A DNA stretch of 64,000 bases from Bacteroidota bacterium. Its GTDB lineage: Bacteria; Bacteroidota; Bacteroidia; AKYH767-A; OLB10. Every line of letters starts with the position of its first letter. The stretch's first letter is position 1. Positions 52,987 to 61,179 of the stretch are shown one piece after another. The stretch is taken from contig JAHEMF010000001.1 of assembly GCA_024643795.1 (NCBI GenBank), positions 62,001 through 126,000 of the forward strand. Reading direction: 5' to 3'. The notes beneath the pieces were generated by a model. The model was not told the DNA's origin and did no database searches. It saw only the letters and a list, made by a program, of their open reading frames with translations. Made by a program: the position numbers and the translations under genes.

Positions 52987-54501
52987 ATGAAACGAAAATT
53001 ATTACTGTTTACTTCTTGCTTTTTAATAGCATTCGGGAGCATTTACGCCCAGGAGGCAGAATCAGGCCAAAAATATGGTCTGCCTTCTCCTAAAGATTAC
53101 GACAGATTGTCGATAGGTTTGAGCTTTGGCCAAACCGTATTTTTCTCAGATATCAGAAATGATGAGAAATCACAGAGCGCATTCAAGGGAATGGATTTCG
53201 CTCCAAATTTTGGTTTAAATCTTACTTACAATGTATCTCACTCAGTTGGGATCCGTTTAGGTGGATCATATGCTCAACTAAAGGCTGGTCCAAGTGCGGT
53301 TGGGTTTAATACCAAATACCTTGGTTTAACGTCAAAAAACCAAACTATCAAGCCGGTGGTAACATATGAAGGATCTTTGTATGATATCACTTTAGAAACT
53401 GTTTACACTTTTGGTAATATATCTCACCTCAAGCGTAACAAGAAATTTCACTTTTATGTATCTGCCGGTGCAGGTATCATGAATCATACCGGTGGAGAAC
53501 TCACTACAGATGAAGCATATACCTGGATCAACAATGATTCTATCCCGGGTGATACTGCAACTTTAGCCAGTGGCTCAACAATTGCCAAAGACATTAAGAG
53601 TGATGATCCGATATTTGTTCTTCCAATGGGAGTTGGATTTAAATATCAATTAGGTAAAGTAGATCTGGGTTTGTCATTTGACTACCGTCTTACTTTCAAT
53701 GATGGAGTTGATGGTATCATTAAATATGAGACCAACTACGACCAATATGCATTCATTCGTATCAATGCTAACTACACTTTAGGTAATAAAAAGTCAATGG
53801 AATGGACCAACCCAATGGAGGTTGTTTATTCAGACATCGCAGATCTTAAAGAAAAAGTTGATTTGTTGAGCGGTGACAAAGACAAAGATGGTGTTGCCGA
53901 TATCTTTGATAAAGACAGTGCTACGCCGGAAGGAACTAAAGTATATGGTGATGGTACATCAATTGATACTGATGGTGACGGTGTTGCTGATAATCAGGAT
54001 GGTGACCCATACAGTATGAAGGGTGCTCAGGTTGATGCCAATGGTATAGAAATTGACACTGACGGTGATGGTGTTGCCGATGGTCGTGACCTTGAACCTA
54101 ATACTCCAAAAGGTCAACTTGTTAACTTCCAGGGTACTAGCATTGCATCAAAAGAAGACGGTGCAAAAGGTGGAGTATTCCTTCCATCTGTATACTTCGA
54201 CCTGAATTCATCTTCAGTTAAGAGTGCTCAGAAAGACAGACTTGTTACTGTAGCTCAAGCTATGAAAGCTAATACTGATATTAAGATCGTTGTAACAGGT
54301 CATACCGACAAAACAGGATCTGAAGAGTTCAATAGTAAACTTGGTCAGAAAAGAGCCGATGCTGTTAAAGATCACCTTGTAAGTGTTTATGGTATTGATG
54401 CTGCACGTATCTCTACTGAATCAAAAGGTAAGTCTGCTCCATTAGCTAATGATGCTAACAAAATGCTTAATCGCCGAGTTGACTTCAATATCGCAAAGTA
54501 A
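52987..54501 (+). CDS. OmpA-family outer-membrane protein with TSP3 repeats
   Basis: A 504-residue protein from the ATG giving MKRKLLLF (the frame's earlier TTG is ignored). Signal peptide to ~21; N-terminal beta-barrel-like domain ~35-265 (LGLSFDYRLTFNDG near its end). Three calcium-binding thrombospondin type 3-like acidic motifs follow (DKDKDGVADIFDKD, DTDGDGVADNQDGD, DTDGDGVADGRDLE), then the OmpA_C peptidoglycan-binding domain (VVTGHTDKTGSEEFNSKLGQ, NRRVDFNIAK). It anchors the outer membrane to the cell wall. It is a stand-alone gene with a long leader and strong terminator, the usual layout for a major outer-membrane protein. Confidence 0.9.
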   Translation: MKRKLLLFTSCFLIAFGSIYAQEAESGQKYGLPSPKDYDRLSIGLSFGQTVFFSDIRNDEKSQSAFKGMDFAPNFGLNLTYNVSHSVGIRLGGSYAQLKAGPSAVGFNTKYLGLTSKNQTIKPVVTYEGSLYDITLETVYTFGNISHLKRNKKFHFYVSAGAGIMNHTGGELTTDEAYTWINNDSIPGDTATLASGSTIAKDIKSDDPIFVLPMGVGFKYQLGKVDLGLSFDYRLTFNDGVDGIIKYETNYDQYAFIRINANYTLGNKKSMEWTNPMEVVYSDIADLKEKVDLLSGDKDKDGVADIFDKDSATPEGTKVYGDGTSIDTDGDGVADNQDGDPYSMKGAQVDANGIEIDTDGDGVADGRDLEPNTPKGQLVNFQGTSIASKEDGAKGGVFLPSVYFDLNSSSVKSAQKDRLVTVAQAMKANTDIKIVVTGHTDKTGSEEFNSKLGQKRADAVKDHLVSVYGIDAARISTESKGKSAPLANDANKMLNRRVDFNIAK

Positions 54502-54530
54502 GTATAAGTACAACTGAAAACGTCTCAAAA

Positions 54531-54560
54531 AGCCCGTCGAAAGACGGGCTTTTATTTTTT
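54531..54560. terminator. Bidirectional terminator between the OmpA/TSP3 and SpoU genes
   Basis: AGCCCGTC (54531-54538), GAAA tetraloop, GACGGGCT (54543-54550), preceded by AAAA and followed by TTTATTTTTT, so both strands get a U-run. The right side contains the SpoU stop codon. Confidence 0.92.
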
Positions 54561-55085
54561 ATAGGAATTGTAGAAATGCCAGATCACGATACCGGCACAT
54601 ACTGAAATGTTCAAAGAGTGTTTTGTACCACTTTGAGGGATTTCAATACATCCATCCAAAAAAGGAATCAGTTTCTCATCAACTCCCTTCACCTCATTTC
54701 CAAAGACGAGAGCATACTTAGTTGATTTTTCAGGAATGAAATCGTTTAATAAGATGGATCTTTCACATTGCTCAACTGCCAGTAATTTATAGCCATTACT
54801 TTTTAATTCCGATAATGCTTCTTTTGTACTATCAAAATGTTTCCACGAAACAGATTCTGTTGCACCCAGGGCTGTTTTCAGCACTTCCCTGTCGGGTGGA
54901 CTGGCTGTTATGCCACAGAGTAAGATTTGATCGATTAGGAATGAATCTGATGATCTGAAAATTGACCCTACATTCATTCCACTCCTCACATTATCCAAAA
55001 CAATGATTACCGGGATTTTTTCTATTCCCTGATATTCATCCTTTGCAGGCCTTTGCAACTCATCATTTTTAAGAAATTTCATCAT
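54552..55085 (-). CDS. SpoU/TrmH-family RNA 2'-O-methyltransferase
   Basis: A 177-residue SPOUT (trefoil-knot) methyltransferase that adds a 2'-O-methyl group to tRNA or rRNA using SAM. Three SpoU motifs are visible: VLDNVRSGMNVGSIFRSSDSF (motif 1, Asn/Arg), YALVFGNEVKGV (motif 2), and CIEIPQSGTKHSLNISVCAGI (motif 3). It lacks any long N-terminal RNA-binding extension, like short TrmL/TrmH-type members; the modified nucleotide is unknown. Its -7 element is at 55096-55103. Two Met codons open it; the first is used. Confidence 0.92.
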   Translation of the reverse strand: MMKFLKNDELQRPAKDEYQGIEKIPVIIVLDNVRSGMNVGSIFRSSDSFLIDQILLCGITASPPDREVLKTALGATESVSWKHFDSTKEALSELKSNGYKLLAVEQCERSILLNDFIPEKSTKYALVFGNEVKGVDEKLIPFLDGCIEIPQSGTKHSLNISVCAGIVIWHFYNSYKK

Positions 55086-55095
55086 TGGATATGGT

Positions 55096-55103
55096 CAAAA
55101 GTA
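55096..55103 (-). promoter_or_regulatory. -7 promoter element for the SpoU methyltransferase gene
   Basis: TACTTTTG on the minus strand matches TAnnTTTG exactly and ends 10 bases before the ATG. Confidence 0.5.
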
Positions 55104-55165
55104 TTGTAATTATAAATCTATTCTGAAATTTTGGCCTAAATTAGCATTGATAATTAAACTGCCAG

Positions 55166-57871
55166 TTGTCACGAAATAATACACCATCCAAATCGAAAAA
55201 ATCAAGTGAAACACCCTTGATGCAACAATACAATGCAATCAAGGCTAAGCATCCTGAAGCATTGTTGCTTTTCAGGGTGGGAGATTTTTATGAAACCTTT
55301 AATGATGATGCGATTAAGGCATCCAGGATACTGGGGATTGTGCTGACAAAACGGTCAAACGGAGCCGCATCTTCTATTGAACTTGCGGGTTTCCCCTATC
55401 ATTCCTTGGAAACATATCTGCCTAAGCTGATAAGAGCCGGTGAGCGGGTTGCCATTTGTGAACAATTAGAAGATCCAAAGACTACCAAAACGATTGTAAA
55501 GCGAGGCGTAACAGAATTGATCACTCCAGGAGTAGCAATGGATGAAAAGATCCTGATCAATAAAGAAAACAACTTTTTAGCCGCTATTACAGTAAGTAAT
55601 GATGTTATAGGTGTTGCTCTTGTAGATATTTCTACAGGGGAGTTTTTGTGTGCTGAAGGCACCGCTGATTACATTGAAAGGTTATTTTCAAGTTTAAATC
55701 CGAAAGAACTCATTTACTGCAGAAAAGACAACAATCTTATTCCAATAATCACTGAGGGTAAATATTATACTTTCAAAACCGATGACTGGGTTTTTGAAAA
55801 GGAACAGGCAAGAGAACAACTGTTACGGCATTTTAAAACTAGTTCCTTAAAGGGATTTGGGATTGAAGATCATGACCTTGCCGTATCAGCAGCCGGTGCA
55901 ATCATCCACTATCTAAAACAGAATTATCAGGAATATCTTGACCATATCAGAACGATAAACCGCATTGACGAAAATAATTTTGTTTGGCTTGATAAATTCA
56001 CTGTTCGAAATCTTGAAATAACGCATACACTTCATGATAACGGAACCTCACTTGTTGATGTCATTGACCAAACTGTCACACCAATGGGGGGGCGTTTGCT
56101 AAGAAAATGGAGCGTGATGCCTTTATTAGATATCAAAGAGATAAATAAGCGACATGCGATCACTGCTTTATTTCTTGAAAATTCAGACTTGCGTGATCAT
56201 ATCAAAAATACGTTGGCTCAGGTTGGTGACCTTGAAAGGTTGATATCAAGAGTAGCGTTAAGAAAAAGTACACCCAGAGAATTATCTCAGTTATGCAGTT
56301 CCATGAAAGTAATTAAGCCTTTAAAAGAAAGGTTGGTACAATCAGCAAACATTGAACTTTCTTCTATCGCATCATTAATAGATAACTGCGAAGGACTCGC
56401 AACTGAACTTGAACGGTCATTAAACCCTGACCCACCGGCTGTTGTATCTAAAGGAAATGTGATTGCGGCAGGATATTCAACTGAGCTGGATGAGTTGCGT
56501 GCTATATCAGGAAGTGGAAAACAATTTTTAGTTGATATTCAACAGAGGGAGATTGAAAAAACAGGCATAACCTCACTCAAAATCGGGTTCAATAATGTTT
56601 TTGGATACTATATTGAAGTTACCAATGCTCATAAATCTAAGGTGCCTTCAGATTGGATCCGAAAACAAACACTTGTAAATGCAGAACGATATATTACAGG
56701 AGAGCTGAAGGAATATGAAGAAAAGATCCTGGGTGCTGAAGAAAAAATATCTGAACTTGAACTACAACTATTTGCTCAAGTGGTTGAACATGTAGCAGGA
56801 TTTATTCCAAATATTTTGAAAACTGCTGCTGTGCTGGCAAATCTTGATTGCTTAACATCATTTGCACAAACAGCCTTTGAAAGGAATTATGTGAAACCTG
56901 AGATGAATGATTCACTGGTGATCGACATAAAAGACGGTCGTCATCCGGTACTTGAAGCGCAACTACCACCAGGAGAAGCTTATATTCCAAATGATGTATA
57001 TCTTGATAATGAGCAGCAGCAGATCATTATCATCACAGGTCCAAATATGTCCGGTAAATCGGCCTTATTAAGGCAAACTGCATTAATTGTATTAATGGCT
57101 CAAATAGGGTCATTTGTTCCGGCTTCAGCTGCCAACATTGGGTTGGTTGATAAAATATTCACCAGAGTTGGAGCATCAGATAATATTTCTTCAGGTGAAT
57201 CAACATTCATGGTTGAGATGAATGAAACCGCTAGCATTTTGAATAATTTATCAGCGAGAAGTTTGGTTGTGCTTGATGAGATAGGCAGAGGTACAGCAAC
57301 GTATGATGGTATTTCTATTGCCTGGTCAATTGCGGAGTACCTGCATGATCAAAAACTGAATAAACCAAGAACATTATTTGCAACACATTATCACGAACTG
57401 AATGAGTTGGCCGGTGATCACCCCGGGATAAAGAACTACCATGTATCTGTCAAAGAAACAGGCACCAACATTTTATTTCTTCGTAAACTGGTTCCCGGCG
57501 GCAGCGAACATAGTTTTGGTATACATGTAGCCAAATTAGCCGGTATGCCATTACAGGTGACGCTGAGAGCTGAAGATATCCTTCAAATACTGGAAAAGGC
57601 ACATTCCGGAGCAGGTTTGCATGGGGATAATAATTATTCAGAGATAGCTGAAAAAGAGGATCCTGATGGATTTCAGCTTAGTTTCTTTCAGCTCGATGAT
57701 CCATTGCTGGAACAGATAAGGGACGAGATACTGGAAACAGACATCAACTCACTAACTCCTGTGGAGGCATTGATGAAACTGAATAGCATTAAGCAAGTGC
57801 TTGTAAATAAGTCTGTTAAAAAAGGGCAAAAAATAGCGTCTGAGGACCTTTTAAATGCTAAAAATGGTTAA
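55166..57871 (+). CDS. mutS: DNA mismatch repair protein MutS
   Basis: Recognises base mismatches and small loops and starts repair with MutL. It is 901 residues: mismatch-binding domain I with FRVGDFYETF (Phe41-x-Glu43 intercalating motif), connector, lever and clamp domains, ATPase with Walker A TGPNMSGKSALLR (from residue 624), VLDEIGRGTATYDG (Walker B region) and ATHYHELNEL. The frame starts at TTG; an ATG 18 codons in (LMQQYNAIKAKHPE) would also keep the whole mismatch domain. A -7-like TAAATTAG lies just upstream. The stop overlaps the promoter of tRNA-Gly. Confidence 0.97.
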   Translation: MSRNNTPSKSKKSSETPLMQQYNAIKAKHPEALLLFRVGDFYETFNDDAIKASRILGIVLTKRSNGAASSIELAGFPYHSLETYLPKLIRAGERVAICEQLEDPKTTKTIVKRGVTELITPGVAMDEKILINKENNFLAAITVSNDVIGVALVDISTGEFLCAEGTADYIERLFSSLNPKELIYCRKDNNLIPIITEGKYYTFKTDDWVFEKEQAREQLLRHFKTSSLKGFGIEDHDLAVSAAGAIIHYLKQNYQEYLDHIRTINRIDENNFVWLDKFTVRNLEITHTLHDNGTSLVDVIDQTVTPMGGRLLRKWSVMPLLDIKEINKRHAITALFLENSDLRDHIKNTLAQVGDLERLISRVALRKSTPRELSQLCSSMKVIKPLKERLVQSANIELSSIASLIDNCEGLATELERSLNPDPPAVVSKGNVIAAGYSTELDELRAISGSGKQFLVDIQQREIEKTGITSLKIGFNNVFGYYIEVTNAHKSKVPSDWIRKQTLVNAERYITGELKEYEEKILGAEEKISELELQLFAQVVEHVAGFIPNILKTAAVLANLDCLTSFAQTAFERNYVKPEMNDSLVIDIKDGRHPVLEAQLPPGEAYIPNDVYLDNEQQQIIIITGPNMSGKSALLRQTALIVLMAQIGSFVPASAANIGLVDKIFTRVGASDNISSGESTFMVEMNETASILNNLSARSLVVLDEIGRGTATYDGISIAWSIAEYLHDQKLNKPRTLFATHYHELNELAGDHPGIKNYHVSVKETGTNILFLRKLVPGGSEHSFGIHVAKLAGMPLQVTLRAEDILQILEKAHSGAGLHGDNNYSEIAEKEDPDGFQLSFFQLDDPLLEQIRDEILETDINSLTPVEALMKLNSIKQVLVNKSVKKGQKIASEDLLNAKNG

Positions 57872-57876
57872 ATTTG
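57869..57876 (+). promoter_or_regulatory. -7 promoter element for tRNA-Gly
   Basis: TAAATTTGCA matches TAnnTTTG exactly, 17 bases before the tRNA 5' end. Its first bases are the mutS stop codon. Confidence 0.6.
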
Positions 57877-57892
57877 CAATCCTTAAAAACAA

Positions 57893-57965
<73 letters not shown>

Positions 57966-57975
57966 CTAAAAAAGG

Positions 57976-58003
57976 AGCCCTTTCAGTTCAGAGAGGGCTT
58001 TTT
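57976..58003 (+). terminator. Terminator after tRNA-Gly
   Basis: AGCCCTTTC and GAGAGGGCT form a 9-pair stem (one wobble) around AGTTCA, followed by TTTTATTT. Confidence 0.88.
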
Positions 58004-58061
58004 ATTTGACAATATTGGTTGCATTATTTTGAATAATGACGAAATTCGCAACCCCTTCCCT

Positions 58062-58207
58062 ACCTGGGTGGTGGTCCCGATAAATATCGGGATGGTAGAC
58101 ACGCAGGTATGACGTGGAAAATGAAAATCACCTTACCTGGGTGGTGGTCCCGATAAATATCGGGATGGTAGACACGCAGGTATGACGTGGAAAATGAAAA
58201 TCACCTT
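58062..58207 (+). repeat. Two identical 73-base tandem copies of a tRNA-Leu 5' half with an inserted palindrome
   Basis: Unit 1 is 58062-58134 and unit 2 is 58135-58207; read by eye, the units are identical. Each opens with ACCTGGGTGGTGG, the first 13 bases of the intact tRNA-Leu that follows at 58208. Then the tRNA's AAT is replaced by the 18-base perfect palindrome TCCCGATAAATATCGGGA (58075-58092 and 58148-58165), and TGGTAGACACGCAGG continues the tRNA. After the 5' strand of the anticodon stem the unit departs (TATGACGTGG and onward) with no 3' half. These cannot fold as tRNAs; they are tRNA-derived repeats in the leader of the real gene. Confidence 0.9.
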
Positions 58208-58292
58208 ACCTGGGTGGTGGAATTGGTAGACACGCAGGACTTAAAATCCTGTGGCCGTTGAGGCCGTACGGGTTCGACCCCCGTCCCGGGTA
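58208..58292 (+). tRNA. tRNA-Leu (anticodon TAA)
   Basis: Class II tRNA: acceptor ACCTGGG with CCCGGGT (one T-G pair), D-arm with GGAATTGGTAGAC, anticodon stem CAGGA with TCCTG and loop CTTAAAA reading TAA, long variable arm GGCCGTTGAGGCC, T-arm ACGGG-TTCGACC-CCCGT, discriminator A. CCA is not encoded. Its 5' half is repeated twice, in altered form, directly upstream. Confidence 0.94.
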
Positions 58293-58315
58293 CATTTTTA
58301 ACATGTTTTTCAATC

Positions 58316-58471
58316 ATGTTTCATGTTTATATCATCGAGTCGTTAAAGAGTCATCAATACTATATAGGACAGACAAAGGACCTGACCAGAAGGTTGAAGC
58401 TTCACAACACCGGAAAGGTGAAATCCACTCTCCCTTTTTTACCATGGATATTGGTTTATTATAAATCCTAG
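58316..58471 (+). pseudogene. Truncated GIY-YIG endonuclease gene
   Basis: An ATG-started frame of 51 codons reads MFHVYIIESLKSHQYYIGQT, then KDLTRRLKLHNTGKVKSTLP and a short end VYYKS before TAG. This is the N-terminal half of the small GIY-YIG (UvrC N-terminal-like) nuclease family, which is usually ~80-95 residues. Y-I-I, Y-Y-I-G and the Arg of TRRLKLHN are present; the catalytic Glu that follows later is lost. After the stop the same frame reads ASLIDALQR, resembling the normal continuation, so a nonsense change likely broke it. An AACATG/CATGTT inverted repeat spans the start. It lies 24 bases after tRNA-Leu. Confidence 0.7.
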
Positions 58472-58527
58472 GCGTCACTAATCGATGCTTTGCAACGTGT
58501 GTACATGTTTTAATTATCTTATATAAT

Positions 58528-58535
58528 TAACTTTG
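58528..58535 (+). promoter_or_regulatory. -7 promoter element for the propeller T9SS gene
   Basis: TAACTTTG matches TAnnTTTG exactly, ending 30 bases before the ATG at 58566. Confidence 0.5.
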
Positions 58536-58565
58536 ATCTCTCTTACCGTTATCAATGAACCGAAA

Positions 58566-59810
58566 ATGAAATCACATTCTCTATTATTATTTTTATTCAT
58601 ATTTGTTTTTTCTACTGTTTCATCTGCGCAGACGTGGACAGTATTCAATACTGGAAACTCAGGTATACCAGATAATTCAGTATACGATCTGGCTGTTGAC
58701 ACTTCAAATATCTTATGGGTGGCAACTGCCGGTGGTCTGGCAAAATTTGATGGGAACAACTGGTTAGTTTACAATTCCATCAACTCCCCTATATCTCCAT
58801 CTTCAAATGATGATATATATGCAGTTTATGTTGATTGGGAACAAAACGTTTGGGTTGGCACCGATGGTGGTTATCTATATAAATTCGATCAGGACTCTAC
58901 TTGGATTGATTTTAGTGCCGTAGGATTTGGTGATATTTTTTCAATCACACAGGATTACGATGGTAAAATTTGGGTCGGGCATTATTACGGTTTACAATCA
59001 CTTGATGATACTACTTGGACTGACTATACAGCTCAGCTCCCTGATGACTTCGTATCCTGTGTAGAGGTAGATACTGAAAATCACATTTGGGCTGGCACAA
59101 AACAGGGAGTGGCAGTATTTGACAACAATTCTACGTGGATATCCTACACTCCTTCCAATTCACCTATTTCACCAAATAATCCATGGATTGAGTCCATAAA
59201 ACGAGGATTCAACGATGATATCTGGATTGGAAGTCGTGATGGGATTTTTAAGTTCGATAAGGATACAACTTGGGTTAAATACAACTCAACTAATTCTCCA
59301 CTATGGGACGATACAGTAAATGATATAGACATCGATTCAGATAGCATAGTTTGGATTGCAAATGATGCAGCATCTATGGGGCAGTTCACATCCGGAACAT
59401 GGACTAATATTTTCTTTCCTTCAAGCATCTCTTTTTCAAGATCTATTATAATAGACTTAAATGGTTATAAATGGATCGGCGCTCAGAATGGTCTTGCACG
59501 TTATAATCCTACAGGAAGCGGACCAATTTATCTGGAAGCTTATATCCCCAAAAGTACAATTGGTCTGAATGTTTACCCTAATCCTACATCTTCGATAATA
59601 AATATTGCATACACTCTACATGAAAAAGGCAATGTGAAGCTCACACTATACCAAATGAATGGAGTATGTATTTATTCAGAAGCAATTGGCAATCGTAAAC
59701 CAGGAAAATATATTGACATTATAGAGTTAGATGGATTATCAGCTGGAAACTATTTTATTATCTTATCACAAAACAACAATAGTTCAATAAAGCAAGTGAT
59801 TGTGGATTAG
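58566..59810 (+). CDS. Two-component-regulator-propeller repeat protein with T9SS type A tail
   Basis: A 414-residue secreted protein from the ATG giving MKSHSLLL; an earlier in-frame start would overlap the promoter. Signal peptide to ~21 (VSSAQ). About seven propeller repeats of the Reg_prop kind follow: ILWVATAGGLAKFDGNNW, VWVGTDGGYLYKFD, IWVGHYYGLQSLDD, IWAGTKQGVAVFD, IWIGSRDGIFKFD, KWIGAQNGLARYN. The C-terminus is a sorting domain (LNVYPNPTSSIINIAYTLHE, LSAGNYFIILSQ). It is a surface or secreted propeller, not a kinase: no histidine kinase region is present. Confidence 0.87.
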   Translation: MKSHSLLLFLFIFVFSTVSSAQTWTVFNTGNSGIPDNSVYDLAVDTSNILWVATAGGLAKFDGNNWLVYNSINSPISPSSNDDIYAVYVDWEQNVWVGTDGGYLYKFDQDSTWIDFSAVGFGDIFSITQDYDGKIWVGHYYGLQSLDDTTWTDYTAQLPDDFVSCVEVDTENHIWAGTKQGVAVFDNNSTWISYTPSNSPISPNNPWIESIKRGFNDDIWIGSRDGIFKFDKDTTWVKYNSTNSPLWDDTVNDIDIDSDSIVWIANDAASMGQFTSGTWTNIFFPSSISFSRSIIIDLNGYKWIGAQNGLARYNPTGSGPIYLEAYIPKSTIGLNVYPNPTSSIINIAYTLHEKGNVKLTLYQMNGVCIYSEAIGNRKPGKYIDIIELDGLSAGNYFIILSQNNNSSIKQVIVD

Positions 59811-59993
59811 TGTATTTAATATATAGCACTTTATTAAGTGTATATTATGAAATTGTAGCACAACCTGTCGGGGTCTACTTTTGACCAGAGTACTTTTTAC
59901 ATACTTTCGTAAATAAATAGCAAGTATTTACAAATGTCGTTTATATTAACTCATATTAATTGGATTTATTAATTTACATAAAATTAAAAGTCT

Positions 59994-60428
59994 TTGATAC
60001 ATTCAGTAACTCATTGTACATTCAGTGATCAGGTTAATACAGAAATCATTTTCAAGATCCGTCACGAAGTTTTTGTTGATGAACAAAAGGTTTCTCGGGA
60101 AGAAGAGTTTGATGAGTTTGAACTTACCAGTATTCATTATCTCGGCTACTGTGATGAAATGCCGGCAGGGACTGCCCGATGGAGAATCACAAAGGATGGC
60201 ATCAAGCTGGAACGGTTTGCTGTGCTGAAAAAATATCGTTTGAAAGGTTTAGCTCAGGCTATCCTTACAAAAGTTTTGGAGCATGTAAAACCTCTGGGCC
60301 TCCCAGTATATCTAAATGCGCAGATTTCAGCAATTGAGTTCTACAGAAAAAATGGATTTGAATCGACAGGTCCTTTATTCATGGAAGCCGGTATTGAGCA
60401 TTACAAAATGACCTTAACGCAGGTTTGA
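59994..60428 (+). CDS. GNAT family N-acetyltransferase
   Basis: A 144-residue acetyl-CoA-dependent acyltransferase. FKIRHEVFVDEQKVSREEEFDEFE is the opening typical of the YjcF/ElaA-like GNAT group. Acetyl-CoA binding is at LERFAVLKKYRLKGLAQAILTKV (Arg-x-x-Gly-x-Ala variant), and YLNAQISAIEFYRKNGFESTG gives the C-terminal fold. The start is TTG; there is no ATG before the conserved region. A TACTTTTG box at 59876-59883 could be its promoter with a ~100-base leader. Substrate unknown. Confidence 0.86.
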   Translation: MIHSVTHCTFSDQVNTEIIFKIRHEVFVDEQKVSREEEFDEFELTSIHYLGYCDEMPAGTARWRITKDGIKLERFAVLKKYRLKGLAQAILTKVLEHVKPLGLPVYLNAQISAIEFYRKNGFESTGPLFMEAGIEHYKMTLTQV

Positions 60429-60553
60429 TTTTGGCATACTGTTTGAATATGAATATGTTAGATGGCTGATAAATTCGTTGATAAGAAAGTTAACCAGCTA
60501 ATATCCAGCCAGTAAGATATATTTATATTCACATTCAATAAAATTTGGAAAGC

Positions 60554-61111
60554 ATGAAACTACTAAGATCATTAGCCATTTTATCACTCATTCCGGCATT
60601 TCTGCTAACAAGCTGTGGTGAAAAAGGCAATACAGGAGATCCTGGACCACAAGGACCTCCCGGCAATGCAAATGTTATAACCATCAACTTCACAATAAAT
60701 CCGAACCAGTGGGCAGCGAGCTTACCTCCCCCTGCCGCACCGGGAGATGAAGGATATTTCCTTTACTACATTCTCGGTAATGTAAGTGAAATCACACAAC
60801 AGATCATTGATTACGGAGCAGTGATTGCTTATTACAATGACAATGGTTATTATCTGCCATTACCATATACAAAATACTACAAAACTACGAGCCCATCTAT
60901 ATACCTGTGGGAAGAAACTTTGTCTTCGATCATCAGTACCGCTACTTGCCAGATTGATCTCAAGAGTAGTGACTTTTATATTCCTGAAGCGGCTTCACAG
61001 CAGATACGAGTAAAACTGGTGATAATTGATGGTCTTGTCCGGCAGCAAAACCCTGACCTTGATTGGAACAATTATAACCTTGTTAAAGAAAAACTGGGAC
61101 TTGAAGATTGA
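60554..61111 (+). CDS. Lipoprotein with short collagen-like segment
   Basis: A 185-residue lipoprotein (lipobox FLLTSC, Cys21). Directly after the lipidated Cys come six Gly-x-y triplets (GEKGNTGDPGPQGPPGNA), then a ~140-residue globular domain with Tyr/Trp-rich strands (GYFLYYILGNVSEITQQIIDYGAVIAYY is its core). The layout (Cys, short collagen-like neck, C-terminal domain) recurs in Bacteroidota lipoproteins of unknown function. Six triplets are too few for a stable triple helix by themselves. The ATG at 60554 is preferred to TTG three codons upstream. Ends at a strong bidirectional terminator. Confidence 0.75.
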   Translation: MKLLRSLAILSLIPAFLLTSCGEKGNTGDPGPQGPPGNANVITINFTINPNQWAASLPPPAAPGDEGYFLYYILGNVSEITQQIIDYGAVIAYYNDNGYYLPLPYTKYYKTTSPSIYLWEETLSSIISTATCQIDLKSSDFYIPEAASQQIRVKLVIIDGLVRQQNPDLDWNNYNLVKEKLGLED

Positions 61112-61130
61112 ACAATATATCATCTATAAT

Positions 61131-61166
61131 AAAAGGGTATCTGGACAGATACCCTTTTATTATTTT
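61131..61166. terminator. Bidirectional terminator between the collagen-like and membrane-anchored genes
   Basis: AAAAGGGTATCTG (61131-61143) pairs perfectly with CAGATACCCTTTT (61146-61158). A T-rich stretch follows on the plus strand, and the AAAA/TTTT base of the stem serves the minus strand. Confidence 0.9.
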
Positions 61167-61179
61167 TATGTGTCGATCC

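Noticed and set aside
58062-58207. Two extra tRNA-Leu genes
   Set aside because: Both lack the 3' half of the anticodon stem, variable arm, T-arm and 3' acceptor strand, and carry an 18-base palindrome in the D-loop.
58258-58464. A 68-codon open frame across tRNA-Leu and the GIY-YIG remnant
   Set aside because: It begins inside the tRNA and runs in a different frame from the recognisable GIY-YIG sequence.
58566-59810. Hybrid two-component sensor in the propeller protein
   Set aside because: The repeats are the propeller kind found in such sensors, but the protein ends in a T9SS tail with no kinase, HAMP or receiver sequence.
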